NCBI GenBank assembly: GCA_964553135.1
Contig: CAZKJL010000001.1
Coordinates: 1 to 64,000, forward strand
Length of the DNA stretch: 64,000 nt
Direction: 5' to 3'
DNA from: CAZKJL01 sp964553135
Lineage (GTDB): Bacteria; Patescibacteriota; Gracilibacteria; Peribacterales; Peribacteraceae
This document shows positions 17,684-25,486 of the stretch, in pieces; position 1 is the first letter of the stretch; the number at the start of each line of letters is the position of its first letter. A program made the position numbers and the translations under genes. The notes under the pieces were generated by a model, which saw nothing but the letters and a program-made list of their open reading frames with translations, ran no database searches and was not told the DNA's origin.

Positions 17684-18880
17684 TTACATCGGCTCGCATG
17701 CCCGCGTCTGGAGATTGCAGCACATGGGCTGGGACGATGAGCTGGAAGATGATCCTTCACAAATTCCGGAGACAATTCCACAAGAAGCTCCGCCTTCGCA
17801 GTCCTGAGTCTCGGTGATGACGGTGCAGGTCGTGGTTCCGTTCTGCGTCACGGGCCAATAGCATTCGTTCTTTGAGGTGCACGATTCACCGATGAGCGCA
17901 GGTGCCGGCACGGGAGCAAAGGGAACGCCGTTGAACGTATTGCACTGCTGCATGGTTTGCTTTTGATTGATGCACGGATCGATGCATGTGTTGTTCACGC
18001 AGTTCAAACCCGCCTCACATTCTTGAACGGGGCTGTCGAGAACCTGACACGAGGTCATGCTTGAGTCGTATGCGTAACAACTGTTCTTGGCGATGCCGCA
18101 ACCCCAAAACTCGGGTGAAGGGGTCGGCGCGGGAGGGGCCACGGGAGCGCCCAGCGGAGCATCGCATGCGGGCAGCGGAATGGCTTTTTGCGAAAGACAG
18201 GCATCGGCGGTACAGACATTGTTGATGCATGAATTGGAGCAACAATCGGCGTTCGCATTGCAGCGGATGTCCTGCGCGAAGCACTGGTCGCTGCACGTGC
18301 CGTTCACGTTGTTTCCTTGTCCCGGCACCGCACACTTGGCCCCGCTGCAGCAACCCGCGGTAGTGCCCGCACCCTGACATGCCTGTCCATTGCACGACGT
18401 GCAGGTGCCCTGCGATTGACCGCTCGCAATATCGCACTGAATGCCTTGGTTCAAACAGCAATCATTCACACCCGGTCCGCACGATTGACCCGCGGTGGCG
18501 CACGGATCGGGAGGACACTGCGGATTGACTTGTCCGGGTGCGCAGTAGGCGCAGGTGTTGTACTCCGATTCCGGGCCGAAGCCGTCGATGTAGGCCTGAC
18601 AACATGTCTCCGAGCATTGGGCCTGGACGCGCGACCAAGTACATTCTTGTTGCCTCATGTACTCCTGATTCGACAGAGGACTTGCTGCGAAATTGCGTCC
18701 CGGCCACAAGTTGTTGCGGCAGTACAATTCCTGATCCGCGGAGCACACGTCACATTGGATGTAACCGGGATGCTCCAACGACCAAAACTCCGCCCGCGAC
18801 CGCATCACTTTCACGGCAACGACTCCCGCGACGATGAGCAGCGCCAGGAGAATCGATGCGGTCCGCGCGGACGGTTTCAT
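17684..18880 (-). CDS. Cysteine-rich secreted protein with CCNLQT tail
   Basis: The 398-residue product has one N-terminal membrane helix (residues 8-25, LLALLIVAGVVAVKV). The rest is an extracellular chain of Cys-rich knots (DCCLNQGIQCD, GCCSGAKC, DCCSNSCINNVC), Dickkopf- or EGF-like in cysteine spacing, with about 50 cysteines. The C-terminus is a Ser run followed by SSQPMCCNLQTRACEPM, almost the same as the end of the gene downstream. So many disulphides imply oxidative folding outside the membrane. A TGTTAGAAT extended -10 ends 7 nt before the ATG. No homologue is recognised and no enzymatic motif is visible. Confidence 0.75.
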   Translation of the reverse strand: MKPSARTASILLALLIVAGVVAVKVMRSRAEFWSLEHPGYIQCDVCSADQELYCRNNLWPGRNFAASPLSNQEYMRQQECTWSRVQAQCSETCCQAYIDGFGPESEYNTCAYCAPGQVNPQCPPDPCATAGQSCGPGVNDCCLNQGIQCDIASGQSQGTCTSCNGQACQGAGTTAGCCSGAKCAVPGQGNNVNGTCSDQCFAQDIRCNANADCCSNSCINNVCTADACLSQKAIPLPACDAPLGAPVAPPAPTPSPEFWGCGIAKNSCYAYDSSMTSCQVLDSPVQECEAGLNCVNNTCIDPCINQKQTMQQCNTFNGVPFAPVPAPALIGESCTSKNECYWPVTQNGTTTCTVITETQDCEGGASCGIVSGICEGSSSSSSSQPMCCNLQTRACEPM

Positions 18881-18887
18881 GCAGTCG

Positions 18888-18896
18888 ATTCTAACA
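18888..18896 (-). promoter_or_regulatory. Extended -10 promoter, predicted leaderless start
   Basis: The minus strand reads TGTTAGAAT followed by 7 nt and the ATG at 18880. Confidence 0.55.
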
Positions 18897-18914
18897 CCGA
18901 ATTCATGCGAATCC

Positions 18915-20180
18915 CTACAGCTTCTCGCGCATCACATACGCTTGTTGCGCGATGGCAAACAGCGTGGAGACTCCCCAGTAGAGCGACACTGCGGCGGGAA
19001 ATTTGAGTGCGAAGAAACCGATCATGAACGGCAACGCGTACATCATGATGGTCTGCTGATCGAATTCGGGGATCCAGGACTTTTTGCCCGTGGGCTTCAC
19101 GACGATTTCGTCTTTCTTCTTGCGCTTCGCCATCATCATCTTGACCTGGATGAACTGCAGGATGACGAGCAGGGGCGGCATGATGAACACGCTCGGCTTG
19201 ATGAGATCGAAACCGAGGAACGTGTGCGTGAGATAGTTCGGGGGGAGGCTGAGGTACGCCGAGTAGAGCATGTGGCGGCTGGTCTCAATGGAGATGCCGT
19301 TGCGGATGACGTAAAACAGCCCGATGAGAATCGGCAACTGCAGGAGCGTCGGCAAACATGATTGGAGCGGATTGATTTTCATTTCTTTCCACAGCTTCAT
19401 GGTTTCTTCCTGCACGCGCGTGGGGTCGTTGGGATACTTCTTCTTCACCTCCTCCATGCGCGGCTGCAGGAGCTGCAATTTGCGCTGGCCCTCGAGCGCA
19501 TGCTGGTTGGGGACGAGGAGAATGAGCTTGATGAGAATGGTGAGCACGATGATGGCGACCCCCAGATTGTGACCGGGCACCCACGACGCGATGAAGATGA
19601 GTCCGTTGAACAAAGGCTTGCTGATGAACGTACGGAAAACTTTCGTGAAGAAACCGACTTCGGTGATCTTGAATTGCACCGCCGCACGGTTGTCCGGATT
19701 GCCCGCGGCAAACGCTTCCGGGAGATCGAGCGCGGCCTCGTACGTTCCGTTCTCTTGGAACAGCGCATACTTCCACGACGCGAGATTCACCTCCTGCGTT
19801 CCGTGCGCCTTCACCACGGTGACCTCCGTGCACGGAAGCACGGATGAGTTCGGGATGATGTCGGTGCGCACTTCTTTTCCGTCCTTCTGCACGAGGTGCG
19901 CCACGTCGACGGGCGGCTGGGGACAACGTACGGGAAGGGGGAGATCTTTCTCGGTCTCGTTGTGAATGATGACGACGGGATCGTTGCCCTCGCTCACCGA
20001 CGCGGCCTGCATCGTGAGCTTCACCGTGGGAGACGACGTGTCCTTGGCGGGGAAGAAATATTTCAGCGCCATGTTCGTGATGAAGAACAGCGCGACGAAC
20101 GTCAGCAAAAATTCGAGTGAACTACGTTTGGACTTCTGATCGGCCACGGGGACGGAGGGAAGAAATGAGTCGCTCTGCAT
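18915..20180 (-). CDS. yidC: YidC/OxaI membrane protein insertase
   Basis: Inserts and folds inner-membrane proteins, alone or with SecYEG. After a short cytoplasmic N-terminus there is a membrane helix (SSLEFLLTFVALFFITNMAL), a periplasm-facing beta domain, and the conserved five-helix core: LGVAIIVLTILIKLILLVPN, a PRMEEVKKKYPNDP coiled region, LPTLLQLPILIGLFYVI, and a C-terminal LKFPAAVSLYWGVSTLFAI. A large extracellular domain is usual for Gram-negative YidC and less so for Gram-positives. The start is the ATG giving MQSDSFLPS; ATG at 20195 is possible. It overlaps the 3' end of rnpA by about 60 nt, so the two are probably co-translated. Confidence 0.93.
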   Translation of the reverse strand: MQSDSFLPSVPVADQKSKRSSLEFLLTFVALFFITNMALKYFFPAKDTSSPTVKLTMQAASVSEGNDPVVIIHNETEKDLPLPVRCPQPPVDVAHLVQKDGKEVRTDIIPNSSVLPCTEVTVVKAHGTQEVNLASWKYALFQENGTYEAALDLPEAFAAGNPDNRAAVQFKITEVGFFTKVFRTFISKPLFNGLIFIASWVPGHNLGVAIIVLTILIKLILLVPNQHALEGQRKLQLLQPRMEEVKKKYPNDPTRVQEETMKLWKEMKINPLQSCLPTLLQLPILIGLFYVIRNGISIETSRHMLYSAYLSLPPNYLTHTFLGFDLIKPSVFIMPPLLVILQFIQVKMMMAKRKKKDEIVVKPTGKKSWIPEFDQQTIMMYALPFMIGFFALKFPAAVSLYWGVSTLFAIAQQAYVMREKL

Positions 20181-20514
20181 CGACGAGAATCTCATCGAAG
20201 GGCGCAGACAGGCTAGAGGAGCGGGGCATGAGCAGCAACTGTGTCGGAGGCAAACCAACCTCGTTTGAAGACGGCGCAAGGCTGACTCTGAGAGCCTCGC
20301 GGCAACGCCTGCGCATGCGATTGCGCTTCACGGCCGACTTATCGAGCTTGGCCGACGTGAGCACGCCGACGAACAGCCCCGTCGGGGCACCCGCAGGAAG
20401 ATTGCGCGGAGCGCCGGGCAGGACGCGTGCCTGCATGTGTTTGCCCTTCCACGAGAAACCCTTGGACTTCACGCGTTCGCAGACTTTGCGGCCGGAGAGA
20501 CGGAAGAGAGGCAT
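20122..20514 (-). CDS. rnpA: Ribonuclease P protein component
   Basis: Basic protein subunit of RNase P, which trims tRNA 5' leaders. The product starts MPLFRLSGRKVCERVKSKG and carries the family signature KSAVKRNRMRRRCREALR at residues 75-92, with a central QARVLPG-FVGVLTSAK sheet. The C-terminal 40 residues are less conserved. The start is the ATG at 20514; longer in-frame extension runs through the hairpin repeat at 20515-20602 and is not family-like. The rpmH-rnpA-yidC order of most bacteria is broken: yidC follows as expected, but gatC lies divergently on the upstream side instead of rpmH. Confidence 0.9.
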   Translation of the reverse strand: MPLFRLSGRKVCERVKSKGFSWKGKHMQARVLPGAPRNLPAGAPTGLFVGVLTSAKLDKSAVKRNRMRRRCREALRVSLAPSSNEVGLPPTQLLLMPRSSSLSAPFDEILVDAERLISSLRPRGRSEVQT

Positions 20515-20602
20515 GAGTGCGGAAGTACGAAAGTGAAGAAGTGCGGAAGTGTAAAAGTACAATGACTTTCGCACTTCGTGACACTTACGTACTTCCGCAC
20601 TG
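20515..20602. repeat. Word-iterated hairpin, family C copy 2
   Basis: AGTGCGGAAGTACG (20516-20529) is perfectly complementary to 20588-20601, and the inner part iterates GAAGTGCGGAAGTG. It begins one base from the rnpA start codon and fills most of the divergent rnpA-gatC spacer. Confidence 0.85.
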
Positions 20603-20615
20603 TACACGCAAGTCC

Positions 20616-20644
20616 TTGCGCACGCCCGCTCCCTCCCCGATACT
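20616..20644 (+). promoter_or_regulatory. gatC promoter
   Basis: TTGCGC, 17 nt and GATACT, with the -10 ending 9 nt before the gatC ATG. The predicted mRNA leader is only 2-3 nt. Confidence 0.55.
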
Positions 20645-20653
20645 TGCCGACGT

Positions 20654-20950
20654 ATGCCCGCCCTGACACGCGACCAAGTCCTTCATATCGCCAAGCTGGC
20701 CAGGCTGGAGCTGAAGTCAGATGAAATTGACAAAATGACAAGCCAACTTAGCTCAATTTTGGACTATATCGAGGTTTTGAATGAGGTGGATACCTCCGAT
20801 GTGAAGCCCACCGCACAGGTGACGGGCATCACAAACGCGCTCCGCGAAGACGCGGTGCGCCCCAGTGAGGCGACCGGAGACATGATGCTCGGCACGTCCC
20901 CTCTTCCGATCAGCGATCACCAGATCCAAGTTCCCCACGCACACGGATGA
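20654..20950 (+). CDS. gatC: Asp-tRNA(Asn)/Glu-tRNA(Gln) amidotransferase subunit C
   Basis: Small bridging subunit of the GatCAB amidotransferase, which turns misacylated Glu-tRNA(Gln) or Asp-tRNA(Asn) into the amide form. The family opening LTRDQVLHIAKLARLEL, the SILDYIEVLNEVDTSDV helix and the LREDAV...L motif are all present in 98 residues. Its stop overlaps the gatA start (ATGA), so the two are translationally coupled. GatB is not in the window. The presence of this pathway suggests that GlnRS and/or AsnRS is missing from the genome, as is common in CPR. Confidence 0.92.
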   Translation: MPALTRDQVLHIAKLARLELKSDEIDKMTSQLSSILDYIEVLNEVDTSDVKPTAQVTGITNALREDAVRPSEATGDMMLGTSPLPISDHQIQVPHAHG

Positions 20951-22404
20951 GCCTCTGTTCACTCACCGTTTCGCAGGCTCATGACAAACTGAAGAAGAAA
21001 GAAATTTCTTCCGAAGAACTCACGCGTGCGTGCATCGAACGCATCGAGTCGGTGGACAAAAAACTGAATGCCGTCGTGCACCGCAATTTTGACCGAGCCC
21101 TGGAAGAAGCCAAAAAAATCGACGCCGCGAAAACGTTCGATTCGCCCCTCGCCGGCATCCCCTATTTGGCCAAAGACGTGTACTGCGAAGAGGGTGTTCC
21201 AACGACGGGATGCTCCAACATGCTCCGAAACAAAGACTACGTTCCGCCGTACGATTCCACGACGACAAAACGGTTGAAATCGAAGGGCGCCATCAGCATC
21301 GGAAAGACGAACACCGACGAGTTCACGATGGGCGGCTCCACCGAAACATCGTGTTACGGCGTCACGAAAAATCCGTGGGATACCTCGCGCGTTGCAGGAG
21401 GTTCGTCCGGCGGATCGGCTGCCGCGGTGGCCGCCGACGAGTGCATCTTCGCACTCGGAACGGACACGGGAGGATCGATCCGACAACCGGCCGCGTTCTG
21501 CAACATCACGGGTATCCGTCCGACGTACGGACGCACGAGCCGCTACGGAGTCATGAGCATGGCAAGCTCGCTCGATACCATCGGACCGATGTGCAAGACC
21601 GTGGAAGACGTGGCCATCGTCCTCCAAGCCATCGCCGGAAAAGACATCATGGACGCCACGACTTCGGACCGCGAAGTGCCGAACTACGCCGCAGCCCTGA
21701 CGAAAGACCTGAAAGGGGTACGGGTCGGCGTCCCGAAAGAGTATTTCATCGACGGTCTCGATGCGGAGGTGGAAGCGTCCGCACGCGATGCCATCAGGGT
21801 CCTCAAGGATCTGGGTGCGACGCTCGTGGACATCAGTCTGCCCCACACCAAGTACGCGCTCGCCACGTACTACGTTCTCTGCCCGAGCGAAGTGAGTTCC
21901 AACATGGCGCGCTACGACGGCATTCGCTTCGGACACACGGTGCAAAAGCCCGCGGACTTGGTGGACTACTACAAGCGTGCTCGCAGCGAAGGATTCGGAT
22001 CCGAGGTGAAACGCCGCATTATGATCGGAACCTACGCGCTCTCGGCGGGATACTTCGACGCGTACTACAAGAAGGCCCAGCAGGTCCGTACGCTCGTCGG
22101 CCGCGACTTCGATGAGGCATGGAAGACCGTGGACGTCATCGCGTGTCCCGTCACACCCTCCCCCGCTTTCACCATCGGAGCGCACACCGATGATCCGGTG
22201 GCCATGTACCTGGAAGACGTGTTCATGGACGGCGCCGTGATGGGAGGCATCCCCGCTCTTTCGGTGCAGGCAGGATTCACGAAGAAAGGGCTTCCCCTGG
22301 GGCTCCAGCTCATGGGACCTCAATGGGGCGAGGCGAAGATCCTCGGCGCAGCCTACGCCTATCAGAACGCGACCACGTGGCACCTTAAAAAGCCGACGCT
22401 GTAA
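20947..22404 (+). CDS. gatA: Asp-tRNA(Asn)/Glu-tRNA(Gln) amidotransferase subunit A
   Basis: Glutaminase subunit of GatCAB; it releases ammonia from glutamine by an amidase-signature Ser-cisSer-Lys triad. The catalytic lysine is in AGIPYLAKDVYCEEG. The Gly/Ser-rich amidase signature VAGGSSGGSAAAVAAD and the nucleophile segment LGTDTGGSIRQPAAF both match. The length of 485 residues is normal. The start codon overlaps the gatC stop. It converges on a surface-protein gene with only 8 nt between the stops, and no separate terminator is visible. Confidence 0.96.
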   Translation: MSLCSLTVSQAHDKLKKKEISSEELTRACIERIESVDKKLNAVVHRNFDRALEEAKKIDAAKTFDSPLAGIPYLAKDVYCEEGVPTTGCSNMLRNKDYVPPYDSTTTKRLKSKGAISIGKTNTDEFTMGGSTETSCYGVTKNPWDTSRVAGGSSGGSAAAVAADECIFALGTDTGGSIRQPAAFCNITGIRPTYGRTSRYGVMSMASSLDTIGPMCKTVEDVAIVLQAIAGKDIMDATTSDREVPNYAAALTKDLKGVRVGVPKEYFIDGLDAEVEASARDAIRVLKDLGATLVDISLPHTKYALATYYVLCPSEVSSNMARYDGIRFGHTVQKPADLVDYYKRARSEGFGSEVKRRIMIGTYALSAGYFDAYYKKAQQVRTLVGRDFDEAWKTVDVIACPVTPSPAFTIGAHTDDPVAMYLEDVFMDGAVMGGIPALSVQAGFTKKGLPLGLQLMGPQWGEAKILGAAYAYQNATTWHLKKPTL

Positions 22405-22412
22405 CGACACGC

Positions 22413-24263
22413 TTACTCCGAGAGCGTGGTGCTGAACACGTTGCCTTGAGCGAAGTCTTTGGCGAACAACCAGAGTTTATCCTGGTATGAAAGCACGATG
22501 TGATAGCGGTTCGGGACCCAGCATTGATTCGATGCCGTCGCCGCCCAATGAACGCCGTCGGCCGAAGTCTGCACGGTTTTGAAGCAGTTCGGCTCCAGCA
22601 CCGTGGCATTCGGATCCGGCGCATTGCCGACGAGCACAAGCTTGTTCGCATGAAGAACGAACGAGGCGGGATACGGATCGTTGGCACCTCCATCGTTCGA
22701 CTTCGTATCGTACGGAAGCACGCTTTCTCGCTGCCACGTCGCACCGTCGGTCGACGCATAGATCGCACGACTTTGTTCGATCCAGACTTTCCCCGCAAGC
22801 ACGACGGCGGAGTTCGGAGTCGAGAACGTGACGCCGGGGTACGAAACCGTGCCGACGAGTTGCCATGCGGAAGTCGCATCGGCGAGCGAGTAGACTTTTT
22901 TGGTCTCGGAAGCGGTGACGAAGAGCTTGTCGTTGAGGACGAACGTCGCACTGTTGTACGTCTTGGTATTGGCGGGCAAGGAAGGCCCTGCGGTCCACGT
23001 CACGCCGTCCGGCGAGTGGTACGTCGTCTGGAAGAAACAAACGTCCTGGGAGCCGCAATGCGTGCCACCGATGACCCACACTTCGTTCTGGAACTCGGTG
23101 ACGGATGCGCCGTACAACGCTTCGGGGAGCGTGCCGGTCTGCGACCATTCGCCGTTGGCAAACGCGAAGACTTTGTTCGAAATTTGACTCGAACCGACGA
23201 TGCCGCCGACGACCCACATTTTGCCCAAGGCGACGCCTGCTCCGAATTCATTGAAGCCACCCGGAACGGCGGTGTCGTACGGAACGGAGGATTCCCCACT
23301 CCATCCGACGGTCGGAAGAGCGGATGCGAGAGCGGGACAGTCGACCGGACAGTAGTTCGCTCCCGCCGTATCGGCGGACGTCTCGCTGCCGTTACAAACG
23401 TTGTCTCCGCAGACGGCGGAAGGTGCTGCGGAGGAACCGGAAGAAGACGGATCGGACGGTGAGCCCGACGTTTGCAACTGATCGCCGCAATCCTGCGGGC
23501 AGTACACATGACCCTCGCAAATGGTGGGATTCTCCGGAACGGGATCGCACCCGACGTTCGACTCGCCTCCGTTACAAACGCCGTCACCGCAGGTCGGTGC
23601 AGCAATGGAACTGCTGAACGTATCGGATGAACTCGTGGATGTGCTCGAGGAAGTTGCGCAAGGACACTCCGGTCCAAGTGCGCAATCACACGCGGCGATA
23701 TCCGATGCGATGTCGAAGGTGACGGGGACGTCTTCGAAAACCTTGAGAATGAATCGGGTGTCTTTATCGACGTTCACGGCGCTCGCGTCGACGGGAGACA
23801 ATTCCTTCGAATCTTCGAATGCCATGATGACCGGATCCAAAGCCGCTTTCTCGGAACGGAAGAACGTGCCCGGAAATTGCGTGTCGAACGCGGGTGCACT
23901 GCGACGAGTGGGATCCTTTTCCAGCGACATATCGCCCGTCGAATATTGGTATCCGAAGTAGGACACGGGTCCGCCGCCGGCAATCGAGATGACGTCATTC
24001 AACGTCTGCGACGCGATGGCATCATCGTTCGGAATCACGATGACATACGTTTCATCTTTCAGAAGAATCGCCGACGGGCTTTGCGGGGTGACCTCGATGA
24101 CGTAGACGTCCGAATCGTTTTTGCGTCCGATTTTTTCCGAGTTGCCGGCCGTAAGATCGCCTCTCCACATGCCCGAATTGCCGGCGATATGGAACGCTCC
24201 TCCCGCCAGAACGACGAGAGTGAGAACGATGCCGAGCCGGCGAAGCGTCGGGGAGATCGTCAT
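22413..24263 (-). CDS. Membrane-anchored surface protein with Cys motifs and Kelch-like propeller
   Basis: The 616-residue product starts at the ATG overlapping the previous stop (ATGA), giving MTISPTLRRLGIVLTLVVLAG, an anchor or signal helix. Residues about 35-190 carry the domain shared by this cluster (YFGYQYS, then FPGTFFRSE). Ser-rich linkers flank two short CGDGVCNGGE/CGDNVCNGSE motifs. The C-terminal 280 residues hold Kelch-type repeats such as FGAGVALGKMWVVGGIVGSS and QNEVWVIGG, which predict a beta-propeller. It is last in the r-to-n direction of transcription. Adhesion or carbohydrate binding is plausible, but no ligand can be read from the sequence. Confidence 0.8.
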   Translation of the reverse strand: MTISPTLRRLGIVLTLVVLAGGAFHIAGNSGMWRGDLTAGNSEKIGRKNDSDVYVIEVTPQSPSAILLKDETYVIVIPNDDAIASQTLNDVISIAGGGPVSYFGYQYSTGDMSLEKDPTRRSAPAFDTQFPGTFFRSEKAALDPVIMAFEDSKELSPVDASAVNVDKDTRFILKVFEDVPVTFDIASDIAACDCALGPECPCATSSSTSTSSSDTFSSSIAAPTCGDGVCNGGESNVGCDPVPENPTICEGHVYCPQDCGDQLQTSGSPSDPSSSGSSAAPSAVCGDNVCNGSETSADTAGANYCPVDCPALASALPTVGWSGESSVPYDTAVPGGFNEFGAGVALGKMWVVGGIVGSSQISNKVFAFANGEWSQTGTLPEALYGASVTEFQNEVWVIGGTHCGSQDVCFFQTTYHSPDGVTWTAGPSLPANTKTYNSATFVLNDKLFVTASETKKVYSLADATSAWQLVGTVSYPGVTFSTPNSAVVLAGKVWIEQSRAIYASTDGATWQRESVLPYDTKSNDGGANDPYPASFVLHANKLVLVGNAPDPNATVLEPNCFKTVQTSADGVHWAATASNQCWVPNRYHIVLSYQDKLWLFAKDFAQGNVFSTTLSE

Positions 24264-25477
24264 GGGAGTGCGGGGATCGGAATATTCAGGAGACATGCGT
24301 TGCTGCAGTCGTCGGTATCCACCGTGTTGCCGTCATCGCATTCTTCTCCGCTGTTGAGAACGCCGTTGCCGCAGAACGTTGCGGGAGCGGACGACGAAGT
24401 GGACGAGGAGCTGACGCTGGAAGAAGACGATGTGAGAGGACAATCGATGGCGCAGTACTGCGGGTTTTGGCACATGGTGTTCACGCCACAAAGGTATTCG
24501 GCGAACTGTTCCCCCTCTTCACACGTGGCATCGCCGCATGTTCCGGTGACGGGGGGCGGAGCCTGGAAGCTGGAACTGACGGAACTGGAAAAGCTGAAAG
24601 AAGAATCCGAGGAACTCGCGCTCGAATCCGATGAGCTGGAAGAAGAGCCGCTGCCCGACGAGGAAGACGATGACGCGGTCGAGCTCGAGACGGATGACGA
24701 TGAGCCGGGACCGATCGGGATCGGAATGGGAATCGTCACGGCACAGAGGTTGCTGCAGGAATCGCCTTCAAGGCTGTTGCCGTCATCGCAAGCTTCCGCG
24801 CCCTCCACCGTGCCGTTGCCGCAACCGGTGAGACCGGTGAGCGTGATGGTGGCGCCTTCGGGCTGGTTGACGATGATGAGGTACAGAGCCCCGAGAGGAT
24901 CGATGCGCACGCCGCCCGTCGCGTTGTCGGTGCGGCGGAAGAAGACGTCGTTCTCCTGGGCGAATGCGGCGAGGCCTCCGCCGTGCGTGACGTCGGACGC
25001 AAGCGCGCCGGACGACGCGAAGAACTTGGAGGGAAAACGATCTTTGAAAAGAGTGGCGCTGATGTTGTTGCGCTCGGACGTGGCGGCTGCGTCGGAGTAA
25101 CGGTAACCGTAATAATCCACGTTGTGGTTCACGGTTCCCGGAATCGTCATGGCGAGATCCAGCGGCACGTCACCGATGGTGATGCGGTTCGGAACGTGGA
25201 CCAAATAGATTTTATCCGGCTGCAGAAGTTCCGAGGTTTCGCCGTTGTTGAACGTGACGTCCAAAACGTCGATGCCGTTGCGGCTGCCGACGTTCGTGAT
25301 GGCTCCTTGGAGCGACGTGGATGCGGAACCGAACGGCAACGGGATGCCGTCTTTCATCAGCGGCGTCATCATGGTGGGAGACAGCGAGATCGCGGCCGTA
25401 AACACGACGGCGAGCACGGCGACGGTCGGCACGAGGTGCCGACGCGTCATCCATGATGTGGGCTGAAGAAAGGGCAT
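24260..25477 (-). CDS. Membrane-anchored surface protein with Ser-rich linkers and DUF4215 motifs
   Basis: The 405-residue product has an N-terminal helix (about 13-32) and then the cluster domain: DGIPLPFGSASTSLQGAITN, YYGYRYS, FPSKFFAS. A DUF4215-type motif follows (GNGTVEGAEACDDGNSLEGD), then a long poly-Ser linker, a CGDATCEEGEQ motif, a second Ser-rich linker and a final CGNGVLNSGEECDDGN. Only 9 nt separate it from the upstream gene, and it overlaps the downstream start by ATGA, so it sits inside an operon. Ser-rich linkers suggest glycosylation or flexible stalks. No catalytic motif is visible. Confidence 0.8.
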   Translation of the reverse strand: MPFLQPTSWMTRRHLVPTVAVLAVVFTAAISLSPTMMTPLMKDGIPLPFGSASTSLQGAITNVGSRNGIDVLDVTFNNGETSELLQPDKIYLVHVPNRITIGDVPLDLAMTIPGTVNHNVDYYGYRYSDAAATSERNNISATLFKDRFPSKFFASSGALASDVTHGGGLAAFAQENDVFFRRTDNATGGVRIDPLGALYLIIVNQPEGATITLTGLTGCGNGTVEGAEACDDGNSLEGDSCSNLCAVTIPIPIPIGPGSSSSVSSSTASSSSSSGSGSSSSSSDSSASSSDSSFSFSSSVSSSFQAPPPVTGTCGDATCEEGEQFAEYLCGVNTMCQNPQYCAIDCPLTSSSSSVSSSSTSSSAPATFCGNGVLNSGEECDDGNTVDTDDCSNACLLNIPIPALP

Positions 25478-25486
25478 GTGTTCTGG

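Noticed and set aside
24400..24780. Microsatellite-like Ser-codon tract as a phase-variable repeat
   Set aside because: The poly-Ser linker uses mixed Ser codons without a long perfect tandem unit, so slippage-driven switching is not supported.
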